Origin: Roseibium sediminis
GTDB lineage: Bacteria > Pseudomonadota > Alphaproteobacteria > Rhizobiales > Stappiaceae
Direction: 5' to 3'
DNA: 64,000 nt
Assembly: GCF_008711325.1 (NCBI RefSeq)
Contig: NZ_VXDB01000010.1
Span: forward strand, 1-64,000
How positions within the stretch are numbered: position 1 is the stretch's first letter; every line of letters begins with the position of its first letter. A program made the translations under genes and the position numbers. This document shows positions 19,408-29,115 of the stretch, one piece after another. The notes under the pieces were generated by a model. That model saw only the letters and a program-made list of their open reading frames with translations. It made no database searches and was not told the origin of the DNA.

Positions 19408-19571
19408 TTCGAACGGGCATGGCTGCCGCTTTGTCGCGCAGCCATGCTTGACCTTTTGGTGTTGAGACGGCAGTTTCCCGGCGTTGAAAAAGAATGGGCC
19501 TCTGCCGGATCCCTTCCCCGCCGGGAAAGAATGCCTCAGGCAAGGGCCTTGCTGCCGACAAGGTCCACTTG

Positions 19572-20576
19572 ATGCCGTTTTCCGCCCCGACCGACTTTCT
19601 CCATATCACCAGCCTCGACGACATGCCGAGCGAGCTCAAGGGTGGTGTGGTGGCCATCGGCAACTTCGATGGAGTGCATCGCGGCCATCAGGCAGTCCTC
19701 AACACGGCGCTGGAGACAGGCAGCACACTTGATGCGCCCGTCTACGCGATGAGCTTCGAGCCTCATCCGCGGAGCTTCTTCAACCCTGCCAATCCCGTAT
19801 TCCGATTGACGCCTTCAGCACAAAAGGCTTCGGTTCTTGCTGCCTGCGGGCTGAACGGCATTGTGGAGCTGCCGTTTACAAAAGAATTTGCATCCATCGA
19901 AGCTGATCACTTCGTCGAGGATATCCTTCTTTCCAAGATGGGCATCCGACATGCCGTGACAGGATATGACTTTCATTTTGGCAAGGCTCGGGCAGGAACG
20001 CCCGATTTCCTGCGTCAGGCCGGACAAACTCATGATTTCGGCGTAACCATCGTTGCTCAGGAGACTGACGAAGGCACAGAAACGATTTCCTCGTCCCGCA
20101 TCAGGGATTGTCTGAAAGCGGGAGAGATCACCCTCGCCAACGCGCTCCTCGGCTATCGCTGGTTCTTTGAATCCAAAGTCCAGCACGGCGACAAGCGCGG
20201 GCGCGATCTGGGTTATCCGACCGCCAACCTTCAGCTTGCCGAGAACTGCCCGCTGAAGCACGGCGTCTACGCCGTGCGGGTCGTCCTTGATGACGGCACC
20301 GTTTGTGACGGAGTTGCCAGCTACGGACGTCGGCCGATGTTCGACAATGGCGCACCGTTGTTCGAGGTGTTCCTTTTCGACTTCACCGGCGATCTTTATG
20401 GGCGCACACTCAAGGTTCACGTCGTTTCGCACTTGCGCGGCGAAGAAACCTTCGACAGCGTGGAAGCCCTGATTGCACAGATGAATCGGGACAGCGATGA
20501 GGCACGGGCAATTCTCGCCTCGCTCCACCCGCTCTCTGCGCTTGACCACACGCTGTTTCCGCAGTCCCTTGGCTGA
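19572..20576 (+). CDS. ribF: bifunctional riboflavin kinase/FAD synthetase
   Basis: This 334-aa enzyme makes FMN from riboflavin and then FAD. The N-terminal nucleotidyltransferase domain has VVAIGNFDGVHRGHQAVL and the ISSSRIR segment; the C-terminal kinase domain has GYPTANLQL and a GVYAVRVV strand. An upstream in-frame ATG at 19494 would add 26 unconserved residues, and AAGGT lies in front of ATG 19572, so the shorter form is preferred. It is followed after 51 nt by a DMT transporter gene on the same strand. Confidence 0.95.
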   Translation: MPFSAPTDFLHITSLDDMPSELKGGVVAIGNFDGVHRGHQAVLNTALETGSTLDAPVYAMSFEPHPRSFFNPANPVFRLTPSAQKASVLAACGLNGIVELPFTKEFASIEADHFVEDILLSKMGIRHAVTGYDFHFGKARAGTPDFLRQAGQTHDFGVTIVAQETDEGTETISSSRIRDCLKAGEITLANALLGYRWFFESKVQHGDKRGRDLGYPTANLQLAENCPLKHGVYAVRVVLDDGTVCDGVASYGRRPMFDNGAPLFEVFLFDFTGDLYGRTLKVHVVSHLRGEETFDSVEALIAQMNRDSDEARAILASLHPLSALDHTLFPQSLG

Positions 20577-20627
20577 CCTGTAACCGGTTCGGGCGCATCG
20601 GGATCGCGACATCCGGAACCCGACACC

Positions 20628-21533
20628 ATGCAAGCGCAAAAGATCGAACAAAACAATCTTGCTGCCGTTGGCTTGATGTCCGGCGCGATGCTGTTCATTC
20701 CCCTGATGGACATCATCGCCAAGTACCTGTCCACCAGCCTGCCGCCGCTTGAGATCACCTTCGGGCGATTTCTCTTTCAGCTGATTTTTGCGTCGATTGC
20801 AATTCTCGTTGTCGGCAATCGCAGCAAGCTGCTCGGCAACCGGCCGGTGATCAATCTCCTGCGCGGCACGCTTCTGGCTCTTGCCTCGCTGTTTTTCTTC
20901 ACAGCCGTGAAATACATGTCCGTCGCAACCGCGATCTCGATCTTTTTCGTCGAACCCATGATCCTGACGGTTCTGGCCGTTGTGTTTTTGAAGGAGAAGA
21001 TTGGTGCCCGCCGGATCGGCGCGATCCTTGTCGGGTTCATGGGCGCCTTGATCATTCTGCGCCCCAGCTTTGCAGAAGTAGGCCTGGTCAGTCTCATGCC
21101 ACTTGTGACGGCGACCCTGTTTTCGGGCTACCTCCTGTTGAGCCGGATGTATGCCAGCTCTGATGGCCTTCTTCCCATTCAGTTCAGCGCCGGACTTGCC
21201 GGAACCGTGATCCTGGGGACGGCGCTCATGGTAACGACGTCTTTGGGATTGGAGGGTGCCGAGTTCCTATTGCCTGATCCTTGGCAGCTCGGTTTGCTCT
21301 GCATGATCGGAGCCATCTCCTATGTCGGACATGGCCTCGTGGTTCTGGCCTTCCAGCGCGGTGAGGCCGGCTTGCTTGCGCCGCTTCAATATCTTGAGAT
21401 CGTCAGCGCAACGCTCTTCGGCTATCTCGTCTTTTCCGACTTTCCCGACGGTCTCACCTGGTTCGGCATCGGCTTGATCATCGCAAGCGGGCTTTATATT
21501 GCGCATCGCGAGCGGAAACAGTCTGACGCCTGA
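20628..21533 (+). CDS. EamA/DMT-family membrane transporter
   Basis: This 301-aa inner-membrane protein has ten hydrophobic segments arranged as two EamA repeats (for example FFTAVKYMSVATAISIFFVE in repeat 1 and AFQRGEAGLLAPLQYLEIV in repeat 2). It belongs to the drug/metabolite transporter superfamily, whose substrates range from metabolites to drugs, so the cargo is unknown. It may be cotranscribed with ribF. Involvement in flavin transport would only be a guess from position. Confidence 0.88.
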   Translation: MQAQKIEQNNLAAVGLMSGAMLFIPLMDIIAKYLSTSLPPLEITFGRFLFQLIFASIAILVVGNRSKLLGNRPVINLLRGTLLALASLFFFTAVKYMSVATAISIFFVEPMILTVLAVVFLKEKIGARRIGAILVGFMGALIILRPSFAEVGLVSLMPLVTATLFSGYLLLSRMYASSDGLLPIQFSAGLAGTVILGTALMVTTSLGLEGAEFLLPDPWQLGLLCMIGAISYVGHGLVVLAFQRGEAGLLAPLQYLEIVSATLFGYLVFSDFPDGLTWFGIGLIIASGLYIAHRERKQSDA

Positions 21534-21575
21534 TCAAAGCTCCGCTTGCGAATTGAAAAGGTGCAGCCGACGTTT

Positions 21576-22796
21576 TCAACCGGCGGCCAATCGCCCCTTT
21601 TGGAACAGCACCCGCTGCACCCCGATATAGGCGACAGCGCAAATCGCCAGGAATCCAACCGGAACACCTGTCCATTTTGTAGCACTGCTTCCTGCCGCCG
21701 TCAGAAGGACGCAAATGACCAGAAGAGACTTCTCATAGGGCCGCGCACCCTGTTTTTCTGTTTCCGCAAGCCAAAAGGCGATAGGCACAACCAAGAGCGT
21801 CAGATCATAAGAGAGCGCAAATGGCGTTGCGAGCAGGCTGAAAGGCACAAGCACCATGACCTTGTCCGCGTAGGAAGCCGAGCTGCGCCAAGCCCAGAAA
21901 ACCAGAATGCCGGCACCAATTGCAACAAGCCCTTGAAGGATTTGGGCGGGGGCATGCGCAACACCCATGGTGCGCAATCCGGCATAGAAAGAGATCATTT
22001 TCTCCCACGGTACCCAGCCTTCCTGCAGCGTCTGCCCGGCCATAGGGATTTGTTCGATAAATGCCAGCCAGGTCTCCTGCCCGAAAACAAGATAGGACAG
22101 CCCGGCCAGCGCGAGTGTCGTGACGCCTGCCGATAAAATGGTTATCCAGCGCCGGTCTGCCAACAGGGCGATCGGTATCAGGACGCCCAACTGCGGCTTG
22201 ACGGTCATCAGACCTATCAAGATGCCTGCAATGACGGCATGCCCCTGCCTGAGGCACAGAAGCGCAAAGCCCAGCAAAGCTGCAAGAAACATCGCATTCT
22301 GGCCATGGAACACGCAGTTCATTACGGGAGGAAAGGCGCAGAGCATCAATGCGATGAACCCACTTCCTGTCACCGCCCGGATCATCGCCCACAGGCACAC
22401 GAGACCCAGACCATTGAACAGGAGAAAACTGACCGAAAAATCAGCCAGACCGAACGGCAAAATCCCCAGCAGGAAGGTCGGGGGATAGAAGAATGAGAAA
22501 AAGCTATCCGTCCCGGTCAGCTGATTTTGCAGCCTCTGAAACTCGGCCGTGTCAAAGGGAAGTTCCGGCCGCCCGGCAACGGCTTCTGCTGCTGCGGCCC
22601 AAAAGCTTAGGAAATCCGTCAACAACGGCTTTCCCGCACCCGGATTGAACGAGTTGGGAACGAGGAACAGCGCGGCCACGAACAGTCCGCTGGCAAAGAG
22701 GTAAAACAGGCTGGCAAAGCGAATGTGGCGCGCGGAAACCCAGTCCCCGGTTTTGAAAGTACTTTGCAGTCGCTGCGAGAAGTTGGATGAATTCAT
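21576..22796 (-). CDS. GT87/DUF2029-like membrane glycosyltransferase
   Basis: This 406-aa polytopic membrane protein has about nine to ten helices and the GT-C fold features of the GT87 (DUF2029) family: an early acidic extracytoplasmic loop (LLTDFLSFWAAAAEA) and the conserved GQNAMFLAALLG and KPQLGVLIP segments. Known members (PimE and relatives) transfer mannose from polyprenyl-phosphate-mannose on the periplasmic side. A GT2-type polyprenyl-phosphate sugar synthase is encoded at 44128-45312, but a link is conjectural. It is convergent with the EamA gene. Confidence 0.8.
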   Translation of the reverse strand: MNSSNFSQRLQSTFKTGDWVSARHIRFASLFYLFASGLFVAALFLVPNSFNPGAGKPLLTDFLSFWAAAAEAVAGRPELPFDTAEFQRLQNQLTGTDSFFSFFYPPTFLLGILPFGLADFSVSFLLFNGLGLVCLWAMIRAVTGSGFIALMLCAFPPVMNCVFHGQNAMFLAALLGFALLCLRQGHAVIAGILIGLMTVKPQLGVLIPIALLADRRWITILSAGVTTLALAGLSYLVFGQETWLAFIEQIPMAGQTLQEGWVPWEKMISFYAGLRTMGVAHAPAQILQGLVAIGAGILVFWAWRSSASYADKVMVLVPFSLLATPFALSYDLTLLVVPIAFWLAETEKQGARPYEKSLLVICVLLTAAGSSATKWTGVPVGFLAICAVAYIGVQRVLFQKGRLAAG

Positions 22797-23247
22797 GAGA
22801 GGTGTTGGCTCGTAAAATTTTCCGATCTTCGTAGCGGAATGTCGTTACGAAAGGGTCAAGGACCTGCTTTCGGTGATAGTCAAACCTTGTCACACCAGCA
22901 CCGCAGATCAGGCGTATCTGGAACTGCTGTCATTTCAGGTGCCTGACAGCGTTGGACGGCAGAAAGAGTGTTCGAACCATGTATCGACGGACTTTGCCGA
23001 AGGTAAGGGCTTTATTCCATCGCGCGACACTGCTAGTAAACGCGCCATGGATCGCTTCGATACACAGCTGAGCCTGCGAATTCTTGCAGGCATTCGAATT
23101 ATCGGCCCGGCCGTCGGATAAGGCGCAGCTCATGCGCGCCGCCGAACGACCGGGACCCTTTCTGATGCCTGATGGGCTCCAGCCCATCCTCCTAATTCTT
23201 GATGATTGCGCGCCAGTTCGCGCCCACCTGAACGGATCCATTAAGCG
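22797..23247. other. intergenic region with an ileS leader hairpin
   Basis: About 450 bases without a convincing gene. Short frames exist but have no family resemblance or Shine-Dalgarno. Near its right end are two hairpins (23171-23188 and 23208-23223) that would lie in the ileS 5' leader. Confidence 0.5.
23171..23223 (+). promoter_or_regulatory. double hairpin in the ileS leader
   Basis: Hairpin 1 is GATGGGC-TCCA-GCCCATC (7 bp, perfect). Hairpin 2 is GCGCG and CGCGC with a 6-nt loop, ending 24 nt before the ileS start. There is no T-run, so attenuation by termination is not evident; a translational or RNA-stability role is possible. Confidence 0.35.
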
Positions 23248-26208
23248 ATGACCGAGACGACGACCCGCGATTATTCCGAAACGTTGAACCTGCCCAAGAC
23301 CGAGTTTCCGATGCGGGCTGGCCTACCCAAGAAAGAGCCGGAAATCCTCGCCAAATGGCAGGAGATGGATCTTTACAAGAAGCTGCGCGAGCAATCTGCA
23401 GGCCGAGACAAGTTCCTGCTGCATGATGGCCCTCCGTATGCCAATGGCAACATCCATATCGGCCATGCGCTGAACAAGACGCTCAAGAACATGGTCACCC
23501 GTTCCATGCAGATGCTGGGTTATGACAGCAACTATGTTCCGGGCTGGGATTGCCATGGCCTTCCAATCGAGTGGAAGATCGAGGAGCAATACCGCGCCAA
23601 GGGCAAGAACAAGGACGAAGTGCCGATCAACGAGTTCCGCAAGGAATGCCGTGAGTTCGCCGAGCACTGGATCAATGTTCAGCGCGAAGAGTTCAAGCGT
23701 CTGGGCATCGAAGGCGACTGGGACAACCCGTATCTGACCATGCGCTTTGAAAGCGAGGCGATCATCGCCAACGAGCTGATGAAGTTTGCCATGTCAGGCC
23801 AGCTTTATCGTGGCTCCAAGCCGGTCATGTGGTCGGTTGTCGAAAAGACCGCACTGGCTGAAGCCGAAATCGAGTATCACGATTACCAGTCCGACCAGAT
23901 CTGGGTGAAATTCCCGATCGTGGAAGCAGGTGGCACCGATGAAGCTTCCACAGAGCAGCTTCTCGATGCGTCCGTGGTGATCTGGACGACCACACCGTGG
24001 ACGATCCCCGGCAACCGCGCCGTCTGCTTCTCTTCCAGGATCAACTACGGACTTTATGAAGTCACGCAGGACGGCCTTCCGGAGGATAACTGGGTGCAGA
24101 AGGGCGACCTACTGATCCTCGCCGATGCGCTGGCCGCAGACGTGTTCAAGAACGCCCGCATCGAGGACTTCAGGCTTGTTCGGGCCGTTTCGGCCGATGA
24201 ACTGGGCGCGGCCACCCTTGCCCACCCTTATCGGGAGCTGGACCTTGGCGGCTATCAGTTCGACGTGCCGCTGCTTGATGGTGACCATGTGACGGATGAT
24301 GCAGGTACCGGCTTCGTTCACACGGCTCCGAGCCATGGCGCGGACGACTTTGAAATCTGGCTGTCCAGCACACGGCTTCTGGAAGACCGTGGCATCGATA
24401 CGGCCATCCCCTTCACGGTTGCTGACGACGGCTTCTACACCAAGGACGCGCCCGGCCTTGAAGGCAATCAGGTCATCACCCACAAGGGTGAAAAAGGCAA
24501 GGCGAACAAGGCGAACATCGATCTTCTCAAGGATGCCGGTGCGCTTATCGGCCTTGGCCGCCTGAAACACCAGTATCCGCATTCCTGGCGTTCCAAGAAA
24601 CCGATCATCTTCCGCAACACACCACAGTGGTTCGTTTATATGGACCGCGATCTTGCCAAGGATGGAGACACGCTACGCACCCGTGCGCTGAACGCCATCG
24701 ACAACACGCGCTTCGTGCCGGCAGGTGGACAGAACCGCCTGCGATCCATGATCGAGAACCGTCCGGACTGGGTGCTGTCGCGCCAGCGTGCCTGGGGCGT
24801 GCCGATCAGTGTCTTCGTCAATCCCGAGACCGGTGAAGTCCTGAAGGATGAAGCGGTCAACAAGCGTATCCATGATGCCTTTGTGGCCGAGGGTGCCGAC
24901 GCCTGGTTTGCGGACGGCGCGAAGGAGCGCTTCCTCGGGTCTGACCATGATCATGCCAAGTGGCACATGGTGATGGACATTCTCGATGTCTGGTTCGATT
25001 CCGGCTCCACGCACGCGTTCTGCATGGAGCAGCGTGAGGATCTGAACCCCAACCGGGCAGGTCTCGGCGGCAAGGACTATGTGCTCTATCTGGAAGGGTC
25101 CGACCAGCATCGCGGCTGGTTCCATTCCTCGCTTCTGGAAAGCTGTGGCACCCGCGGACATGCGCCGTATGATGCGGTCCTGACCCATGGCTTCACCATG
25201 GCTGAGGATGGTCGCAAGATGTCCAAGTCCCTTGGCAATCAGGTGTTCCCGCAGGACATCATCAAACAATATGGCGCGGATATCCTGCGCCTTTGGGTGG
25301 CTTCTACCGACTATTGGGAAGATCAGCGCCTTGGCGCGGAAATCATCAAGACCAATGTCGACAGCTACCGCAAGCTGCGCAACACGCTGCGCTGGATGCT
25401 GGGCTCTCTGGGCCATGCCACCGGTGAGGAAGTCGCGCTGAAGGACATGCCGGAACTGGAGCAGCTGATGCTTCACCGCCTGTCCGAGCTGGACGAGATG
25501 GTGCGCAAGGGCTACCGGGATTTCGACTACAAGAAGATCTTCCACCAGCTCTTCACGTTCATGACAGTGGAATTGTCAGCCTTCTATTTCGACATCCGCA
25601 AGGACGCGCTTTACTGCGATCCGCAGTCCTCTGTCCGCCGCAAGGCCTCGCTTCAGGTCATCGACAAGCTGTTCAACTGCCTTGTCACCTGGCTTGCCCC
25701 GATGCTGCCCTTCACGATGGAGGAAAGCTGGTGGGAGCGTACGGGAGGCGAAGGGTCCGTTCACCTGCAGCAGTTCCCTGACGTGCCTGCCGACTGGCGG
25801 AATCCGGAACTCGCGGCGAAGTGGGCCAAGATCAAGACGGTTCGCCGTGTAATCACCGGTGCGCTTGAGATCGAGCGCCGCGAAAAGCGGATCGGCTCGT
25901 CTCTCGAAGCCCATCCGGTTGTTCATGTGACCGATGCAGAGCTGATGGCCGCGCTGGAAGGCAAGGACATGGCCGATATCGCAATCACCAGCCAGCTGAC
26001 ATTGACGTCTGAAGCAGCGCCGCAGGGCGCGTTCTCGCTCGATGACACGCCGGGGGTTGCCGTTGTACCGGGCCTCGCCGAAGGACAGAAATGTGCCCGC
26101 TCGTGGAAGATCCTGCCGGAAGTTGGCACTGACACCGACTATCCGGACGTGACCTTGCGCGATGCGGACGCCATGCGGGAGTGGGATGCTGCCCACAAGG
26201 CCGCTTGA
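23248..26208 (+). CDS. ileS: isoleucyl-tRNA synthetase
   Basis: This 986-aa class I aminoacyl-tRNA synthetase charges tRNA-Ile. The HIGH motif is in [16 protein letters not shown] and the KMSKS loop in [10 protein letters not shown], with the large editing domain between them ([18 protein letters not shown]). The length fits the bacterial enzyme. Its stop overlaps the possible lspA start region, which indicates an ileS-lspA operon, a pairing common in bacteria. Confidence 0.98.
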   Translation: MTETTTRDYSETLNLPKTEFPMRAGLPKKEPEILAKWQEMDLYKKLREQSAGRDKFLLHDGPPYANGNIHIGHALNKTLKNMVTRSMQMLGYDSNYVPGWDCHGLPIEWKIEEQYRAKGKNKDEVPINEFRKECREFAEHWINVQREEFKRLGIEGDWDNPYLTMRFESEAIIANELMKFAMSGQLYRGSKPVMWSVVEKTALAEAEIEYHDYQSDQIWVKFPIVEAGGTDEASTEQLLDASVVIWTTTPWTIPGNRAVCFSSRINYGLYEVTQDGLPEDNWVQKGDLLILADALAADVFKNARIEDFRLVRAVSADELGAATLAHPYRELDLGGYQFDVPLLDGDHVTDDAGTGFVHTAPSHGADDFEIWLSSTRLLEDRGIDTAIPFTVADDGFYTKDAPGLEGNQVITHKGEKGKANKANIDLLKDAGALIGLGRLKHQYPHSWRSKKPIIFRNTPQWFVYMDRDLAKDGDTLRTRALNAIDNTRFVPAGGQNRLRSMIENRPDWVLSRQRAWGVPISVFVNPETGEVLKDEAVNKRIHDAFVAEGADAWFADGAKERFLGSDHDHAKWHMVMDILDVWFDSGSTHAFCMEQREDLNPNRAGLGGKDYVLYLEGSDQHRGWFHSSLLESCGTRGHAPYDAVLTHGFTMAEDGRKMSKSLGNQVFPQDIIKQYGADILRLWVASTDYWEDQRLGAEIIKTNVDSYRKLRNTLRWMLGSLGHATGEEVALKDMPELEQLMLHRLSELDEMVRKGYRDFDYKKIFHQLFTFMTVELSAFYFDIRKDALYCDPQSSVRRKASLQVIDKLFNCLVTWLAPMLPFTMEESWWERTGGEGSVHLQQFPDVPADWRNPELAAKWAKIKTVRRVITGALEIERREKRIGSSLEAHPVVHVTDAELMAALEGKDMADIAITSQLTLTSEAAPQGAFSLDDTPGVAVVPGLAEGQKCARSWKILPEVGTDTDYPDVTLRDADAMREWDAAHKAA

Positions 26209-26216
26209 GCGATCAG

Positions 26217-26747
26217 GTGAACACTTCCGACCCAACCGGACCCGGCTCGAAAGGCTGGGTCTGGGGCCCCGTGAGCGGGCTTGTCCTGATCGTTGCCCTG
26301 ATCGGTCTCGTGCTGGATCAGGGCAGCAAGCTCTGGCTGCTCTATTCGGTGGATCTCGGCAACACAGGCCCCTATCGCCTTCTGCCGGTGCTCGACATTG
26401 TGCTGGTCTGGAACCGGGGCATCTCCTACGGCCTGTTCCAGCAATATAACGATCTCGGTCGCTGGTTGCTGGCTGGACTGACCATTGTCGCAACGGTTGC
26501 CCTTTGGGTCTGGTCCGTGCGAATTCATGACCGGTTTGTCGGCCTTGCCTTAGCACTCATCATTGGTGGGGCGCTTGGAAATGGCATTGATCGTGTCTAC
26601 CACGGTGCGGTGGTGGACTTTGTCTATTTCCATGTCGGAGACTTTTCCTGGTATGTCTTCAATCTTGCCGATGTCTGGATTGTCGCAGGTGTGATCGGTC
26701 TTTTGATCGACAGCTTCTTTCGCAGTCCCAATTCCGCCGTAAAATAG
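26217..26747 (+). CDS. lspA: lipoprotein signal peptidase (signal peptidase II)
   Basis: This inner-membrane aspartyl protease of about 176 aa removes signal peptides from diacylated prolipoproteins. The two catalytic Asp regions are clear (GNGIDRVYHGAVVDFVYFH and FNLADVWIVAG), as are four transmembrane helices. The start is uncertain: GTG 26217 gives the usual length, TTG 26205 overlaps the ileS stop (TTGA), and ATG 26181 lies inside ileS. A putative lipoprotein substrate is encoded next. Confidence 0.94.
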   Translation: MNTSDPTGPGSKGWVWGPVSGLVLIVALIGLVLDQGSKLWLLYSVDLGNTGPYRLLPVLDIVLVWNRGISYGLFQQYNDLGRWLLAGLTIVATVALWVWSVRIHDRFVGLALALIIGGALGNGIDRVYHGAVVDFVYFHVGDFSWYVFNLADVWIVAGVIGLLIDSFFRSPNSAVK

Positions 26748-26809
26748 CGTTTCATTGCAATCCATGGTAAGGCCATGGTCGTGAAGAGTAAAAAGTAAGG
26801 GAGTCTGCG

Positions 26810-27490
26810 GTGCTGCGGACCGAGATAAAGACAATCAAGAACGTCGTTCTGATGCTCGCCTGCCTCGGACTGGCGGCCTGTCAGGCGGCAGATGGAACGT
26901 CCCAGGCACCTGACACGGCGCTGGTCAACAGTATCATGACAGGGCTTGGCGCGGTCGACCCGAATGAAAAGCCGATCGACTACAAGCCGCGAGCACCACT
27001 CGCCATGCCGTCGAAAATGGATGCCCTGCCTGCACCTGAAACGGCAGTTGCTGCAAACCAGCAGACCAACTGGCCAACCAAGGAAGTGAATCAGGAGTTC
27101 GAGGACCTGAAGAAGGTCTATGCCAAGTCGACCACCGGCAACGAGCGCCTGTCTTCCGAGCAGATGCGCGGTTTCACCATCAGCGGCGTTTCTTCAAAGC
27201 AGGACACCGCGCGTGACAAGCGCGAAGCCGAGCTCATCGAAGGTGCGGTCATGACCCGCGAGGAATTGAAGAGCGGCCACAAGCAGGTGACAACCGAGAT
27301 CGACACCGCCAATAGCCTGCGGCGGCAATACCTGATTGATCCGCCAACCGCCTATAACGAGCCGTCTCCAGACGCCCCGATGCCCAACATCATCAAGGTT
27401 GAGAAGCAAAAGGGCGAAAAGTCGGCGCTCGACAACAATCTTGTCGATATGCGCTGCCTTGAAGAGACCGGCGGTGAGTGCCGCAGGTAG
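26810..27490 (+). CDS. lipoprotein, DUF3035/BamF-like
   Basis: This 226-aa predicted lipoprotein has a type II signal peptide with lipobox LAAC (Cys24). The mature part has the YKPRAPLAMP segment seen in alphaproteobacterial DUF3035/BamF-like proteins, followed by a charged region and no membrane helix. BamF-type proteins associate with the outer-membrane barrel assembly complex in alphaproteobacteria; that role is inferred from this short motif only. The start is GTG 26810 with AAGGGA at good distance. It follows lspA and precedes the M16 pair. Confidence 0.7.
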   Translation: MLRTEIKTIKNVVLMLACLGLAACQAADGTSQAPDTALVNSIMTGLGAVDPNEKPIDYKPRAPLAMPSKMDALPAPETAVAANQQTNWPTKEVNQEFEDLKKVYAKSTTGNERLSSEQMRGFTISGVSSKQDTARDKREAELIEGAVMTREELKSGHKQVTTEIDTANSLRRQYLIDPPTAYNEPSPDAPMPNIIKVEKQKGEKSALDNNLVDMRCLEETGGECRR

Positions 27491-27520
27491 TCCAATCCGC
27501 CTGATAATCGAGATTCGAAG

Positions 27521-27545
27521 GGCTCCCTATTCGGGAGCCTTTTTT
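27521..27545 (+). terminator. rho-independent terminator after the lipoprotein gene
   Basis: A 7-bp stem (GGCTCCC with GGGAGCC) with a 5-nt loop is followed by six T. It ends the ileS-lspA-lipoprotein unit. Confidence 0.9.
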
Positions 27546-27678
27546 GTTGGCGGACTGCCTTGGCCGCTTTGATGGGCAAATGACAAACATTTAATGCAGG
27601 CTCGTCCCCAAATCGCCCTATATCTGGAAGACAGGTTGTTCTCCTCTTTCAACATCGTATTCGCACAAGCGAGGACAG

Positions 27679-29112
27679 ATGCAGTTTTGCCTCCCCCAAT
27701 CCCTTTCCAGAACAAGTACGGCCTTCGGTCTGGCGCTCGCCCTCACCGGCTTTGCGTTATCACCGAATGCAGCCTTTGCAAGGGATACAAGCACCCCTAG
27801 CCTTTTCGATGTCGCGGCACTGGAATTTGCTCCCGACCTTCGGCAGTTCACACTTGATAACGGACTTCAGATCGTTGTCATCCCGGATCACCGGGCTCCC
27901 GTGGCCACACATATGATCTGGTACAAGGTTGGCGCTGCCGATGAACCCGAAGGACAGTCTGGAGTTGCCCATTTTCTCGAGCATCTGATGTTCAAGGGCA
28001 CGACAAAACACCCGGACGGCGAGTTTTCAAAGACCGTTGCGGAGATTGGCGGCCAGGAAAATGCCTTCACGAGCGCCGATTACACGGCCTATTTCCAGAA
28101 AGTCGGTAAGGAACACCTCGCCCTGATGATGGAGATGGAAGCAGACCGCATGCACAATCTCATCCTGACCGACGAGGTGGTCAAGCCGGAGCGCGACGTC
28201 GTGCTTGAGGAGCGCCGGTCCAGGGTCGACACCGAACCAGGAGCCCGGCTGGGTGAAGCCTTGAGCGCCATTACCTTCGTGAACCATCCTTACGGCTCCC
28301 CGATCATCGGATGGCGAAGCGAGATCGAAGCGCTCAATAAGGAGGCAGCGCTCGCCTTCTATGATCGTTTCTACACACCCAACAATGCAATCCTTGTCGT
28401 TGCAGGAGATGTTGAACCTGACGAGGTTCTGGACATGGCCCGCAACACCTATGGCAAGGTGCCGCGTCGGGCCGAGCCCGGCGTCCGCAGCCGCCCGGCT
28501 GAACCCCCGCTTGCCGGGTTGAGGCGGACCGAACTTCAGGATCCGCGCGTCACTCAGGAACAGATGTCGCAGATAAGGCTGGTGCCGAGCGATGCTACTG
28601 CCGCGGAGCGGGAAGCAGAAGCACTGGAACTGTTGTCCTACATTCTTGGCGGCACCTCAAACAGCCGTCTCTACAAGGCTCTTGTGCTTGACCAGAAGAC
28701 AGCCCTTGGCGCAGGGAGCTACTATCAGAGTACAGCGCTCGACCACGGCCAGTTCGGTATTTATGCCTCTCCTCGCCCGGACGTTTCTCTTGAGGACATC
28801 GAACGCCAGGTCAATGCGGTCATCGATGACCTTTTGGATGGTGGCATTTCGGAAGAAGAGCTTGCCCGGGCCAAGCACAGCATGATCGCCTCGACAATCT
28901 ACGCTCAGGACAGCCAAAGCTCGCTTGCCCGCATTTTCGGGACCGCACTCACCACGGGTCTCACGGTCAAGGATGTTCAATCCTGGCCCAAGCGCATTCA
29001 GGAGGTGACAGCGGATGACGTGATGTCCGTTGCCAAAACCTATCTGGTCAGGGATCCGGTCATCGGATACCTGCGCAAACCCGATAACGACCAAGCCGAA
29101 AAGAAGTCCTGA
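27679..29112 (+). CDS. M16 zinc protease, catalytic subunit
   Basis: This 477-aa protein has a signal peptide (to about AFA at residue 34) and an M16-family peptidase fold. The inverted zinc motif HxxEH is intact at residues 98-102 (HFLEH) and the distal Glu helix is present (VVKPERDVVLEERR). It would act in the periplasm on small proteins or peptides. It is encoded 3 nt before a second M16 protein lacking the zinc site, the usual arrangement for a heterodimeric M16B protease. Confidence 0.93.
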   Translation: MQFCLPQSLSRTSTAFGLALALTGFALSPNAAFARDTSTPSLFDVAALEFAPDLRQFTLDNGLQIVVIPDHRAPVATHMIWYKVGAADEPEGQSGVAHFLEHLMFKGTTKHPDGEFSKTVAEIGGQENAFTSADYTAYFQKVGKEHLALMMEMEADRMHNLILTDEVVKPERDVVLEERRSRVDTEPGARLGEALSAITFVNHPYGSPIIGWRSEIEALNKEAALAFYDRFYTPNNAILVVAGDVEPDEVLDMARNTYGKVPRRAEPGVRSRPAEPPLAGLRRTELQDPRVTQEQMSQIRLVPSDATAAEREAEALELLSYILGGTSNSRLYKALVLDQKTALGAGSYYQSTALDHGQFGIYASPRPDVSLEDIERQVNAVIDDLLDGGISEEELARAKHSMIASTIYAQDSQSSLARIFGTALTTGLTVKDVQSWPKRIQEVTADDVMSVAKTYLVRDPVIGYLRKPDNDQAEKKS

Positions 29113-29115
29113 TCC

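Noticed and set aside
22873..23121. 82-aa plus-strand frame before ileS
   Set aside because: No Shine-Dalgarno, no family resemblance and a composition typical of noncoding sequence.
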